Assembly: GCA_036346355.1 (NCBI GenBank)
Contig: CM070572.1
Coordinates: 8,005,001 to 8,069,000 of the forward strand
From: Rhipidocladum racemiflorum
Taxonomy: Eukaryota > Streptophyta > Magnoliopsida > Poales > Poaceae
Length of the DNA stretch: 64,000 bases
Direction of reading: 5' to 3'
In this document: piece by piece, positions 9,585 to 24,500 of the stretch
How the letters are laid out: every line of letters begins with the position of its first letter
Numbering within the stretch: position 1 is the first letter of the stretch
The notes under the pieces: model-generated
The model's input: only the letters and a program-made list of their open reading frames with translations
Told to the model about the DNA's origin: nothing
Database searches by the model: none
Program-made: the position numbers and the translations under genes

Positions 9585-12500
9585 ATGGAGGATCTGGGCA
9601 TCGAGGCGAAGGAGGCGGCGGTGCGCGAGGTGGCGAAGCTGCTCCCGCTCCCGGAGCTCCTCTCCTCCATCGCCTCCATCAAATCCGACTACCTCGCGCG
9701 GCAGCAGGTGATGTGATCCGCCCTCAAACCCCGGTTTTACTCCCGGCGGTGCCGCCAATTGTGGCGAAATCGCAACCAGTGGGCGAATAGATCGGTAAAT
9801 CCTGATAGCATCCTCAATCTCGCCGAGTGTCCTCATCCTGTATTTTTTTTGCTCTGGGCCCTGTTGCGTCGCTTCTGATTTGGCTGCAATTGAGTTCGTG
9901 CTGCGGATCGCGTTAGAGTCTAATTCTCAGCTTCGGGTGATTAGTTTTGCCAAAGTGCGATTGCCGACTAGTTATTTGTGTGTAATTGCTCTTGTTTATG
10001 GTGAAATGTTTGAGAGATGGGCTGATTCGAACTCAGTTGCCACTCAGTACAAGCAAGCTGTTTGTGCGAACTGGTAAGGTGGGAGGAAATCCTGATGTCG
10101 CATCGGCAATTTAGCTGAGCACGAGATGCTCATAGATCTTTGATAAAATCGTGTGTCGTTTCTCCAAATCCCTCTCAGCCTTCAGAATTTTTTGGCAGTT
10201 GAGCTGGAGCTGTGAAGTGGTCTATAATCTCATGTAATAGGTTTGAGCCCTGATGTGTTATCTGCAGTTTCTGTGTAGATGAGCTGGCCCTGCTCAAGTG
10301 CTCATGACCAGCAGTTAAGGTCCTAGCAAGCCGTTACTACTAATATGGTTTGAACACCAAGCTGTCGGTGGCTGAATTTGGACTCGTATTTCTTTCAGAA
10401 AATTATGTCTTAATTTTTGGTATACGAATACCCCCTTTTTTTTTTAGTGTGCCTGCTTGCTACTTTCATCTTAAAGCAAATACTTGAATAATCTATGTTT
10501 AGAATTTTCACCCTGCAATTATGAAATATTCAAATTGCGTGCAGAACTTAAAAGCTAAGTTTCATTTGAGGCATCTATTGCCTCCTACAATCCTCAAAAT
10601 GTCCACTCTATTAGTATTTCTTTCTTTTTCAAAAAAACTTGCTGTAGGCCTGTTTGTGTCAGGCTATCATTCCCCACATTCTTTATGGGGATTATCTCTT
10701 ATCAAAAGGGTTTTAAAAGATACTCACGAAGCATAGATTTTGTATTAAACTTGATTTGTCATCTCATAAAAAGGTTTGGGTGAACTTTTCTCAGTTCTCA
10801 GGTTTTGGCAGGGATATTGCTTCGGCAAGCTTAATCGTAGACATGAAAAAAAAGCCGAAATGTTTTTTTTTGGGTAAAAAAAGTTCTGGACATACATAAC
10901 ATCCTCATTGAGGCATGATGACTTTGTTACTATTTGGATCACTTTATATGCCTCTTGATCAGCTGATTATCTTTTACAAAAATTTTCAGACAAATGATGC
11001 ACAACTCAGTACAATGGTGGCAGAACAGGTATCCTTGATATCTACTATGAAGTGTCAAACTTTATTATTAGTATTATTCACTTTGAGTGTGCTCGAGTTA
11101 CATTTGATGCTATCATCATTTGCATTCCCCCCTTCATGTCTAACTTCTGGATGATAAGTTCTTCTGTATATTTGAAAACCGACAGGTCGAGCAAGCCCAT
11201 GCTGGCATCAATGCTCTTGCATTTTCGCAGGAAACAATAAACAAACTACGTGAGAACTTCATAGATATAGACAAGTAAGCTACTTAGCTTAACTTCCACG
11301 TTTTCATATGCAGACCACTTTCTTGAGGCTATATCATATATGTTTTTTCTTCACTTCTCAGTCCTATTTATCATAAATGAATCGCAGGTTGTGCCAGGAG
11401 TGTCAAACATTAATCGAGAATCATGACAAGATCAAGCTTCTTAGCAACGCAAGAAACAACCTGAACACAACTTTAAAGGTTTGCTGACCTTAATTTAACA
11501 ACATCATTATATTATGATTTTACTTGCTATATGTTACCTACATTTTCTTAACTTATCAATAGATCGACTAACCAAGTCTGATGTACTGCTTGTCAATTCC
11601 TGGTAGGATGTGGGTGGTATGATGTCTATTTCTGTTGAAGCAGCTGCAGCACGTGACTCGTTAAGCGATGACAGAGAGTTAATTCACACCTATGAGGTTG
11701 TTTTTTCTTCTTTGGCTAATTGGTAAACACCATGATTGGATATCATAATGGTTATGTCCTATTTATCTGACTTTGTTGTATGATCTTGCTTGTGTTGAAA
11801 TTAGAGATTAACAGCTCTTGATGGAAAGAGGCGTTTTGCTTTAGCTGCTGCTGGATCTCATAAGGAAGAAGTTGGCCGATTGAGGTGGCATTGTTTCCCT
11901 TAGAACTAACTAAGATTAATAAATTAGGCGACACACCATCCCTGTTTTTTCTTTTCCCGTTGCCTTTCTTGTTAGAATAAGCTAAACATGTCTAACAGAG
12001 GTTTGGTTCAGTCTAAGCTCACATAAATCAGTAGTTACCAACTTACCATTCGCATGTACTTTTGTTAAAAGAAGTTTCTACTGAACCGCATATGCAACTG
12101 TGCTCAACCAACCACTGTCTACTTTTGAAGTTTAGTCCATTTGTAAAACATGTAGCTTATCTATCGTCGATCATGTATGGTATCAAGTGCAAAAGTAATA
12201 GTACTATAATCGGTAACCTAATAAAAAATTAGTTGAAAAAGCAAACTTATGATCCTCTATTGACCTGCTTTAGGGTGACTTGATTTTATTTGTAAGATCT
12301 GAAGAAATGGTCCTTTCTACGTGCAATGAAATTGCTTGCAGTATGGTAGCAAATCCTGTTAGGATTAACCATAGATGTTAAATATTTCTTCTAGCCTTTA
12401 TTGCAATGAAGTGCATAACTGTAATCTAGTTGATGGATTCTTTCTCTCCACAGAGAATATTTTGAAGATGTTGATCGAACATGGGAAACATTTGAAAAGA

Positions 12501-15500
12501 CATTATGGGGCCACATCACTAACTTTTTCAGACTTTCAAAAGAGAGGTACTATTTTTTGTTATCATGCACTTTGTCCTTGCTATTTAACATGGTAATTGA
12601 CTGAATTACCTTATTGTCTAAAGTGTATGTTATGAAAACTGAGGCAATGTTTTGTTGGCATCCTCATATATGCCTTGTGGAAGGAACCAAATGTTAAGCC
12701 TTGCAAGAGGCAGGTTACTTCTAAGGTCAGATGAAAGAATAGCTTTAAAATTTTGAAAAAAAAAACATACGCTTTTTTTCCTTTGAGCAAGACAAATTTC
12801 ACACTGTGGTAAGGATGAGGCAAGTTGTGGAATTCCTTGTATTTGTACGACACGAACCATTACCAAACAAACCCTATAGACAAGTATGAGCAATTCTATA
12901 TTTCAAGCATTCTGTTGCCTTTCCTGTTACCTTTTTCTGTTAAGCACGAGATTGTTTCAGGGAGGTTTGCTATAAATATAGTAAGTATTCTAATATGCAA
13001 GGCATTTTTTCATCCATATGTAAAAACTTTTATTTCTACTATTGCTCTTGCCTCTGGTTGATCATAAAGATGCAATCTATAACATGTTACAGCTTCTTAC
13101 GATCTATCGACACATGCTTTCAATAGACTGTAGATAGCTTTATTATTTTATTCAAAAAATGGTTGACCAATATTCCAAAGGTAAACTAATATATACCTGC
13201 TCTAATTATATTTAAAGGCATCTCATGTAAAATGTACTCTGGTATTTATACTTCCACTCTGTTTTTTCCCCTTCCTTTTGCAGCCCTCAGACATTGGTTC
13301 GAGCTTTAAGGTATGGTTCATTCTTTATTATCTACTTCAATTATTTTCAATAGTCATTCTTGAAAGTTGAACGTTTGTAACAGCTCATACTTGAATACTG
13401 TTTTATCATCATTTTCTTTTGCTGAGTGACAATTTCTTCCTTTTTTCAGTTTCATTTGTTGAATGAAAGATTACTCCCTGTTTTGCTATATTTGTTCACA
13501 GCCCATCATACGCACAGACCAATGAAGCACTAACTCTAAGAAATACTTAATGAGAAATGACCATACATACCCCTATTAAATAACATACCATCAAGGTTGT
13601 CAAGGCGACAAGACGAGGCGAGGCGCCAGCCCATCGCCTGGGCGCCTAGGCGAGGATTAGGCGAAGGTTAGCATCAGCCATGTCCCTCACTCCCTGTACA
13701 AAGCCACACACATGACTTGAGCATCAACACAACAGAGCAGCAGAGAGCAAGCAGTAGAGAGCAGCAGAGCAGTAGAGAGCGAGCAGCAGAGGAACTGTGG
13801 CGAGCGAGCAGCCGTGGCGCGGAGGAGGTTGGCGCGGAGGGGAAGCTCATCACCTCGGCCGCTTGGCGCACGGAGGAGGACGGCGCGAAGGGGGGCCACG
13901 GCTGGCAGGAGGCGAAGGAGAGGGCGGAGGAGGAGGACTTACGGATCTGCAGCCGACGGCGGCAACGGAGGTGGTGGCGGCGAATGGCGATGCGGCGGAC
14001 GGGCGAATCCTTGTCGGCTATCGCTTGTCCTCAATCGAAAGAGCTACGGATGCCAAACCCAGTCGACCACCCTAGTGACTTATCCCGTCCTCCTCCCAGC
14101 CCTAGGCGGCCGCCCGACTTCGCCTGGAGACGCCGCAACGGCTCGGGCGATGCCTGGACGGTCCAGGCGGATGCCTTGCTCCGGCCAGGCGAGGCGACCG
14201 CGTCCGGCGAGCTCCCTCCGGCGCCGCGACGCCTAGGCGTCCATGCATACCATAACGACTTAACCTCTTCCAAAGCATTTAAGTAGGGGTAGAGAGACGA
14301 AAAATTGCAATAACTACACTCTAGATTCCCTCAAGGGACAAATATATCGAAAAGGATACTCCCGAGGCCATGGACAGATACAGCGAAACAGAGGTAGTAT
14401 TTACTGATTTATCAGGGAAATAATTTATTGAAAATGCAAGTTTGTTGTTTTAGAGTTAGAAAATTGGTTGCATTGTCTTTGACTCTTTGCTTCCTATTTA
14501 TTTTCTAGTTCACACACATATATGATATATATTATTGCACATGGTCGTACAAATTCACATTCTTGTATCAGGGTGGTTGAAATGCAAGAGATCCTAGATC
14601 AACAACTTGCAGAAGAAGCAGCAGAGGCTGAGGGTGCAGGCGCTATGGCAACAATAACAAACCAACGGAGAACTGCAAAGTAAGCTGTTTTTACTTCTTC
14701 ACACATATTTCTGTACTTCCAGTAGGCAGTATGATATCATATCTTTCAAGTTCCAGAGGAGCAAAGCATAACATCTTTCAGGATATAGCATTTGTTATTA
14801 CCCTATACTTTCATGCATTATAAATGTACAGAAGATAGGAGTATGTACATCATTTCAGCATTTGCACATCTATGGACTTCAGCACTTGTACCTGATTCCA
14901 GTAAATGAATTTACAACCTGTAAGCAGGAAACGTATCAACCATTGTAGGCTGTAGCATACTGTTCTGATGGTCATAATACAATATGCTGTTTCACAGCAG
15001 ACTGGCTAGTTGTGGATCAACACTCGGCAGATCAATAAATTCGAGCTATTGTAGTATCTTTTACACAACTTTGCCTCCTTTTCTTCTTTCCTATATGGGT
15101 TATCTTCTGGAGCGATTGTATGGGTGCAATTTACTTGTTTGCTATAGACTTGCTGAATCGCTTCTGCTATCGATTGTATTGCTTTTCTATCTTATCAGAC
15201 AACTTGACTCTTTAGAACTGTGCTTTTATCATCTTTTGATATCTGTTATTAACCATCGATCATAACATATGTGAGAACCACCTATTATAGTAGTTATTTC
15301 ACGAGGTTGTCTCCTATTGACTGCTGATGATTTTGACTCACCCTTCCCCAACTGCAGCAGAAAAGGTGCAGGGGCAACATCTACCCCAAGAATGGGCAAT
15401 CAAGAGAAATCGAAGGCCCAGGGTAAGGGCTACAAGGACAAATGCTATGAGTGTATCAGGAAGGCTGTTGAGACTCGCTTCAACAAATTGCTCACTGAGG

Positions 15501-18500
15501 TAGCGCTTAACTTGATCCTGTATTCAAGATTTTATTGTTCGTAGTCCATGCACTTACCGGCAGTAGCTAATGTTGTGATCACACAGTTTGTTTTCTCAGA
15601 AGATTTGATGGAAGCTTTGGAGGAAGCTAAGACTGTAAGTAGTCTGATCTTTACACTTGCTATATTAAAAAGAAATGCATATATAGAGTTCTAGACTCCT
15701 TAAGAGTTAAGTGATTGCTGGTGCCCGAATTGTAATGGTCAACACCCGATTGTTCCATTCATTTGTGTTGTTATGTTAACTTGTTTTCATCCAAGGAACT
15801 CAAAAGAAATGACTGTTTTGGCTGTTAAGGAATAATCCACAGTATTACAGTTCATCACTGATCGTGCCGTATCGTCTACATTTTACTTGGCTCCATAATT
15901 TAGCATTCTTTCAATGTAGATGACCTAAAATTTTGTTATTGGTCTTCCCTACCAATATATCTTAATCCTACTTATTATGCAAGTTGGGACCTGGCAAAGA
16001 ATAGCTGATGTTTCTTTAGAAAATACACTTCACTTGATTTACCTAATGATCTGACTGACTTATGGATCGGTATTCTGTTCCTAATGCAATACAGATTGGA
16101 GATGAGCTTGGCGATATCTATGACTATGTTGCACCATGTTTTCCTCCTAGGTATGTTGATGATTATTACAAACGATACTTATCCTTGGAAGAGATCTTCA
16201 GAACTGTTTGTTCTGTATACACAAGAAATTAATAATCTGTTTACTACAACAAGACAAACATATGTTGAGAGCTCCTATAATTGGCTATACTATATGTCCT
16301 CATAATTCAGTATATGGGGATGCTTCAAAATATGTGTTGCATTCTCACTTTTCAATACATCAGCTCATATGTATTGCTTGTATAAAATATTGAATTATTG
16401 ATGGCTAGGGTTCTTCATTACTCATTGATCATTTTGACATGTCATCAACTGCTAATATTCTGAGATGGGGCTATCATATCCTTACCTAGAAATTGTGATT
16501 TGCAGAAACATTCCTAACTGTTTCCATATCTTCCACTAACTTCTTCAAATTTTATGCTTCTTATTTCTATACAGATATGAAATTTTCCAGCTTATGGTAA
16601 ACCTATATACTGAAAGATTCATTCAGATGCTAAGACTGCTCAGTGATAGAGCAAACGATATTCAAAATATAAACATCCTAAAGGTATGCAATTTTAAATG
16701 TCTTTTTTATTTCTACTATATTTATTCTTCGTAAGTTCCGCTTTGTCAGTATATTGTTTCCTTGGTTCATGTATATCACCTCTTTGGTTTTCTTTCTCTT
16801 ACATCACTGTAGGTAACAGGTTGGGTTGTGCAATATCAAGATAATCTTATTGGCCTTGGTGTGGACGAGTCTCTCGCCCAAGTTTGTTCTGAAAGTGGTG
16901 CATTGGATCCCCTCATGAATATGTATGTAGAACGTATGCAAGCAACAACTAAGGTACCTTTTTTTATCTGTTGAATTCAAATTGAACTTAATCATGATTA
17001 TTCATGTATCATTACTCATTTGCTTCTGTAGAAATGGTACAGTAACATTTTGGAAGCTGACAAAACACAACCACCAAAGAGTACAGAGGATGGAAAACTA
17101 TATACACCTGCAGCCGTAGATTTATTCAGAATATTGACAGAGCAAGTGCAGATAGTTAGAGACAATAGCACAGATGTCATGTTATATCGTATTGCTCTTG
17201 CAGTTATTCAGGTATTTCCGTAGTTACCCTTCGAGATGATTTTCGTCTTACCTGGTTTTGTTGTGCTCTGCTTCGTGCTATTTGAATTAAATTCCTGCAA
17301 TATGCCAATTCAATCTTCTTCTTTGTTTCCTTTATAGGTCATGCTTGATTTTCAAGCAGCTGAGAGGCAAAGACTCGAGGGGCCAGCTTCGGATGTTGGT
17401 TTGGAATCTCTGTGTGCATTGGTATGTAGCTTTATCCAATTTAGAACTCCATGTGAATTCACTGCCACTATTAGTTTCTTAATGTTTGGTCCTGATATTG
17501 GTTGGGCAGATTAACAACAACCTGCGTTGCTACGAACTTTCATCAGAGCTAAGTAGCAGCACATTGGAAGCACTTCCACAGAACTATGCTGAACAGGTGC
17601 AAATGAGTTATTAAGCTTGCTCCTTCTTAAATACCATTCTTTCTACCATCTTCTAACTTCTCAGGAGATGACTTCATGTACTTTCAACCACCTCATTTTT
17701 TTTACTGGAAATACTATCCAAGTATCTATAGTATGAGAGCAAGGGTTCAATTTCCCAGTGGGAACCACCCTGGCAAGGATCGAGAGATGAAAAACCGTCA
17801 AGAATTTTTTTAATTCGAAATCCGATTTTTGGGTGCAGAGACTAGAGAGTAGATCATCCGTATTTTGTATATGAGTGTCCCTAATTTGAAATGTGTAAAT
17901 CCGGAGGCATGCTTGCGAACGATCTAGAGAACAAATCTGGAGACATCATCGCACCTTGTGCTCATCTCCCTTCAGTATAAAATAGATGGTATTTTAGGAA
18001 GTTGGTTTTGGTTTGCTAATAGAAGTTGTTTTGAGATTTTGAGGCAATATTTTGCACCATAGTGTTGTAAGAGAGATAAGAATACAATCAAAAGGGGCAA
18101 ACTACGACCAATAACTAAGCCTTTTGTCCTAAACAAATTGGGATGGGCTAGAAATGAAACCCAATTAAAGTCAAGACCCCTAAACCTTCGATTTTAGGTC
18201 ATGGTTCTGGTACATGAATCACTAACTTCCATGCACTCCTGTCCAGCGCCAACCCTTTGGATACATTCAAATCCTTAAAATATCTTTTAACTGCTTCTTT
18301 CCATGTCTGTCTTGGTCGATCTTTGCCTCTTATGTTTTCAAGATAGCTTAAAATTTCACTACGCACCGGTGCCACAAAAGGTCTCCGTTGGAGATATCCA
18401 AACAATCTCAAACGATGTTGGACATGCTTTTTTTCAATTGGTGTTACTCCAACCTATCACGTATATCATTATTGTAGATTCGATCTCGCCTTGTATGTCC

Positions 18501-21500
18501 ACAGATCCACTGCAGCATCCGCTTCTCTGCTACGCTCATCTTCTATATATGTTGTCTTTGTTGCCCAACATTCCACTCAATACATCATCGCATGTCTGAT
18601 CGCTGTCCTATAGAGCTTACCCTTTAACTTTTGACGGACTTTTCTATTACATAGGACACCAGATGCTTAGCGTCATTTCACCCGCCCCGTATCCTGTGGC
18701 TCATATCTTCATCAATCTCGCCATCACTCTGTAGCATCGATACCAAATATCAAAACATTTTCTTCCTGGGCACTACTTTTCTGTCTAGACTAACATCTCC
18801 ATCATCTGCCATAGCACCGTTGAACACACTTCATATACTCAATTTTAGTCATACTAAGTCTAAATCCCTTCGATTCTAAAGTCTTCCTCTACAGCTCCAG
18901 TTTCCTATCCACACCTACCCTACTCTCATCAATTAGCACCACATCATCAGCAAAAAGTATACACCAAGGAATCTCTCCTTGTATGCCTCGCATAACTTCG
19001 TCCATCACTAGGGCAAAAATTTAGGGGCTGATATAGTCCTATCTTGATAGGAAAGGCGCTGGTATAGCTATCACATGCTCTGATATTAGTCACAACATCG
19101 TTGTACATATCCTTGATTTGGGTAACGTACTTTGTTGGGACTTTTTTCTTCTCAAGTGCCAACTACATGACCTTTCTTGGCACACTTTCATAAGCTTCCT
19201 CCAAGTCGATAAACACCATGTGTAGATCCTTCTTTTCCTCCTTATACCTCTCTATCAAATGTTGTGTCAAGAAGATCACCTCCGTGGTCGACCTCTCAGG
19301 CATAAAACCAAATTGGTTTTTCGTCACGCTAGTCACTCTTCTTAAACGATGCTCAATCACTCGCTTCCAAAGCTTCATCATGTGGCTCATGAACTTAGTT
19401 CCTCTGTAATCAGTACAATTTTGAATGTCTCCTTTATTCTTGAAAATTGGCACTAATGTGCTTCTTTGTCACTCGTCAGGCATCTTGTTCGACCTAAATA
19501 TGCTATTAAACAATTTAGTTAACCAAACGATCGCCACATCTCCAAGGCATTTCCCCAATGCCTTACCTACTTTTATCCTTTTTAATGCCTTGCTTACTTT
19601 AGACTCTTGAATTCTTCGAACGAAACGCCTATTGGGGTCGTCAAAAGCATCATCCATTTCAATCATACTACCCCCGTTGTCTGCGTTGTACAACCTGGTG
19701 AAGTAATCTCCACCTATTCGTTTCTCAATATTTAGCCATCATGTAGATGTCCTTCTCGCTCTTTTTTGTACTTAGCTTCTGATAAAGATCCTCATAAGCC
19801 TTGCCGGCGAAGTAGTCTCCACCTATTCCTGATTTCGTTGTCTTTCCCCATAAGTCTATTTGTGTCGTCTTTGATGCCTTTAACTTGGGTTGAAATCTCT
19901 CGTCTTCGTTTCTCGATGTTTAGCCATCATGTAGATGTCCTTCTCGCTCTTTTTTGTACTTAGCTTCTGATAAAGATCCTCATAAGCCTTGCCGGCGAAG
20001 TAGTCTCCACCTATTCCTGATTTCGTTGTCTTTCCCCATAAGTCTATTTGTGTCGTCTTTGATGCCTTTAACTTGGGTTGAAATCTCTCGTCTTCGTTTC
20101 TCGATGTTTAGCCATCATGTAGATGTCCTTCTCGCTCTTTTTTGTACTTAGCTTCTGATAAAGATCCTCATAAGCCTTGCCCCGTGCCTCACTTACGGCT
20201 TTCTTTGCATTCTTTTTGGCTGCTTTGTACTTCTGTACGTTGTGTCGATCTTATCATGATGCATGTGCTTGTAGCATGCCTTCTTCTCATTCGCCTTTTG
20301 CACTTTCTCGTTCCACTACCAAGTGTCTTTAGGTTCACATCTAGTCCCTCGGGCCACTCCACACACCTCTGCAGCGAGCCACCTTCCTAATGCGAATTAC
20401 CATATCTGTCTGCGCGCTATTCGTGTCTTGTCCCACGTTCCATATCCCTACCACGATCCTAATGCAAATTACCATCTCTGTCCACGCGCTATTCGCGTCT
20501 TGTCCCACATTCCATATCCCTCCCACGATCTTCCTCTCTTTAAACGCCCGTGAGGCGTTCTATTTGAGCTTCCATCACTTTGTCCTTGTGACTTTGGTGA
20601 CTTTAGCCGATCAAGCGCGTACCCTAAATCTAAGTCCATGACTACCAACTAATGTTGTGGAACAACACACACTCCATGTATAACCTTACAATCTATGCAA
20701 GCTCGTTTGTCCTCCCTCCTACCAAGGACAAATTTGATCTGGCTAGAATGCTGACCATTGCTAAAGGTAACTAAATGGGATTGTCTGTTTCTAGTTGGAC
20801 CAGCATGACCGTTGAAATCGCCTCCTGGGAAAAGCTTCTCACTGCTAGGCACATTTCTAACCATGTCATCTAGATCTTCCCAAAATTGCCTCTTAATGGC
20901 CTCACTCAAACCTACTTGTGGAGCATAAGCACTATAACATTCAAAACCAAGTTGCCAATGACTATCTTGACTAGGATAATTCTATCCCCCTGTCGCCTCA
21001 CGTTGACAACTCCGCTCTTGAGGCTCTTATCGATTAAGATGCCTACTCAATTCATCTTCCGTTCTATTCCAGTATACCACAACTTGAAGCCAATATTCTC
21101 CACTTCCTTCACCTTCTGTCCCATCCATTTAGTTTCTTGAGCTTGAGTGCACAAGATATTTACCCGTCTCCTAATCGCTGTATCAATTAACTCTCTTAAC
21201 TTACCTGTTAGGGACCCTACATTCCAACTACCTAGGCGGATCCTAGTCTCCCGACTAGCTTCCTTGCCTCTTGCACTCGTCGAGTGAAGTTGCACATTTT
21301 TCATTACATTCGGGCGCCGACAACAGGGGCAAACTATGTCAAAATTAAAGTATTAACTCCTTTCTTATTCCATTTGCATGGAGTTAAAACGACAAGATTT
21401 CAGACCGGAGGTAGAATTGTTCATGGATCACAACCTGTAAAAACAAACTTCTATTCTATTATCCTATATATATGCAGACTTGTTCTAAATCTATGCATTG

Positions 21501-24500
21501 CTTGCTTCACAAATATACATGTCTATGCGATATGGTTACTGAAATTCCACCAGGAACCAGCCTCATTTTGCAAAGTGCATGATTTGAATTGGTGAGCAAA
21601 CTGGGTGGGATGAATTAGGTCCCTGCCAGGAGCCGAGCAGATTACTGTTCTGGCCACTTTGTGGGATTAGATACTAAGATATTAAATATGAACTGTATTC
21701 AGAGGTTGATAATAACCTAGAGTTGAAAATGTGCTTTGTTGTTACAGTTTTTCTATCTTTCCATTTACACACTTTGGGCATTTTTAAACTCTACAAGACA
21801 AAGCAAAATTCTGTTTTGCAGGTTAATTTTGAAGACACTTGCAAAGGATTTCTTGAGGTTGCCAAGGTTTGTTCCACATGCATAAGATACAACTACATAT
21901 GTATAACCTTAGTCTTTGGTTTAAGGAATGAACTTGACCTGCTAATCACTGTGCAAGTGTTTGTTGACGTGGCCAAGGTTTATTCTACACGGATGTCTTA
22001 ATTACATATGTTGTCATGACTTATATCCAAGGAAGTTGTAAGTAAATTTTTATGTAGAAGTTTGCAGATCCTGCCATGGGCTAGTTGTAATTTTGCTTTT
22101 CTTCTAGAAGGTACCTTTTGGTTTTGGTCATCTGGTGCACATCCTGTTACACATCCAACTGTTTGCTGTTGAGGTCCTGAAACCAAGATTCCTGGTTAGA
22201 GATACTTTATGGGATTATATAGAAAGGCCCATTACAGAGCCATCTAGTTCTAGCCAATTACTCTACCACAGTACTTTGCCAAAATTCTAGAAAAGCTAGT
22301 GAAATACTTGAATACTAAAACAAGCACTGAACTGGTTAACTCTTGGTAGTTGATACTGGTTTCTGGCCAGTCACTGTCCAGTACTGCTCGAGAAACAGGT
22401 GTGAGAGTGGTGGGCACCGTTCCAGTGACTCAGCTGTCTTGCCAGGAATATGCTGAGAATTGGCCAAGTTTGGCTGGTTCATCTTTCAAGCAATATTATT
22501 TTATTCAAACAATATTATTTTATATGGCTCCATATTTAGACAGCAAAACACAATTGCAGGGTTAACTTAAATTCTTGATTCTGTCAACAGGAGGCGGTCC
22601 TTCAAACTGTCAGCGTCATTTTCGAAGACCCAGGTGTGCAAGATCTACTTGTGAAGCTTTACCAAAAAGGTAATTCGTTGGTAGTATCTGTATTCCACTA
22701 ACAAATTATCCTTTCTCCTGTGCCCTTTTTTATCTGTCATGTTCTTGGTTAAAATTGGAATTTAAAGCACCGGATGCTCCTCCACCTGTGAGAGCCTTAT
22801 TTGTAAGCTCAGAAGAGCACTGGGGTGTTTCTAGAGTTGTATGCTTACACAATTGCAATGATTGCTTTTATCTGCAGACATTCTATTCATGGTTATCACG
22901 GCGCCCCGGTGAGGCGAGTCGCCTCCGGGGCGCCTGGACGCCTAGGCGCCTAGGCGAAGATTAGGCGACCAAAGAATTACCATTCTTATCCTAGCAAATG
23001 ATAGTTTAGCTATGAGGAAGGAAAAAAAAAATTACCATTCCTTCTGTCACAACCAACCTAGTTTTGGTTTTTCGGCCCACTGGCCAGTTGGCCAGCCCAA
23101 CCCGGTTCCTCCCAACCCCTAACTCTACTCCTGCGCCTCGTCAGACTCGTCTGCGTCTCCAGCCGCCGCCGCCTCGTCTGCGCCTCATCTCCAGCCGCCG
23201 CCTCCTCTGCGCCTCGTCTCCAGCCGCCGCCTCACCTGCGCCTCGTCTCGTCTCCAGCCGCCGCTGCCTCGTCTCGTCTCCAGCCGCCGTCGCCTTGTCT
23301 CCAGCCGCCGCCTCCTCCCCTCCCCAGCGCGCGCGCCGCCTCCTCCCCTCTCCACCGCGCGCACCTCCTCCTCCCTAGCGCGCGCGCCGCCTCCTCCCCT
23401 CCCTAGTGCGCGCGCCGCCGCCTCCGGGTCTTCCAGGCGAGGCGACCGGGCATGGCGCTCTCCTTCCGGCGACTGGACGCCTAGGCGACGCCGTGATAAC
23501 CATGATTCTATTAACTGGTATTGATGATTTTGCTCTCATTGTTGCCTGTTATTTTCAATCATTGCTTGCGCTTGGCAGCTATGTGCAAATAATTGTTTAC
23601 GTTTTGCTTGCAGTTAACATACTTTAGAAATTCTATGGACATTGCGTTTGCGAAGTTGGCCGTTTAAATTTGTGCTGAGGACCAATTATAGGTATCTCAG
23701 TGATGTGTGGTTTGGTGGCTAGCTTGATATCAGTGATGTGTGGTTAAAACCTCCTATTAGCAAACTAAATTGAGCTATTGTTTGGACCAAATGTGCCAAT
23801 GTTCATATGAATCACTCTATCTACTTTTTGTGTGCCATACTGCCTGACTTGTAGTGTGCTTTTTGTCTAGTCCCTAAGGTTAACCTTGATGGGCAGTGTA
23901 CACGAGTGTTTCTCAGTGTCAATATGTTGTTTTCTAACATCGATTCATTTTGTTCAGACTGGCTAGATGGAATGGTGACAGAATATCTTGTTGCAACATT
24001 CGCTGATTATTTCGCGGATGTCAAACTGTAAGTTTTCATAAAATTTAAAATAAGTGGTGTGGGATGGATGTATATTCCCTGAGAAATGACGTGGCTTATG
24101 CTTATTGTTGTTTAACTATGCCTTCATTAGGATTTTTTTTAGACCGTGTCAAGAAAGTCTTACCCCCACGGCCCACCAAATTTTGTGTCATGGCCTTAAA
24201 TTTACCACTAGATTCACAAATCTCAAGCATAAATCATATTCATACATGGTTCACCAAATTCGGAAAGTCGGGTGCAAATTGATAAGTTTCAAAATGCAGG
24301 TGTGCATTTGCAAAATTTAAAAGTATAGGTAGCTGCAGTGCAATTTTACCTACAAAAGTTTTATGGTTTCTAGTTCTAATCATTATTTTTTCATAATAGA
24401 TGCCGCCATACCAGTAGTTTTCCCCTAAGTTAAGGCATGTAAATGGTTGCTCATCGCTGATATCTTTCAGCACATGATTATAAGACTTTTGGGTTTATCT

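Noticed and set aside
13717..14286. 189-codon plus-strand ORF in SEC6 intron 8
   Set aside because: It lies within the GC-rich hAT MITE, overlaps equally long frames and shows no recognisable domain.
17742..17775. tRNA-like GGTTCAATTTCCC sequence
   Set aside because: No acceptor stem or anticodon arm can be formed around it.
19766..20390. Three identical small ORFs on the plus strand
   Set aside because: They are opposite-strand shadows of the 188-bp tandem repeat in the LINE and lack ATG starts.
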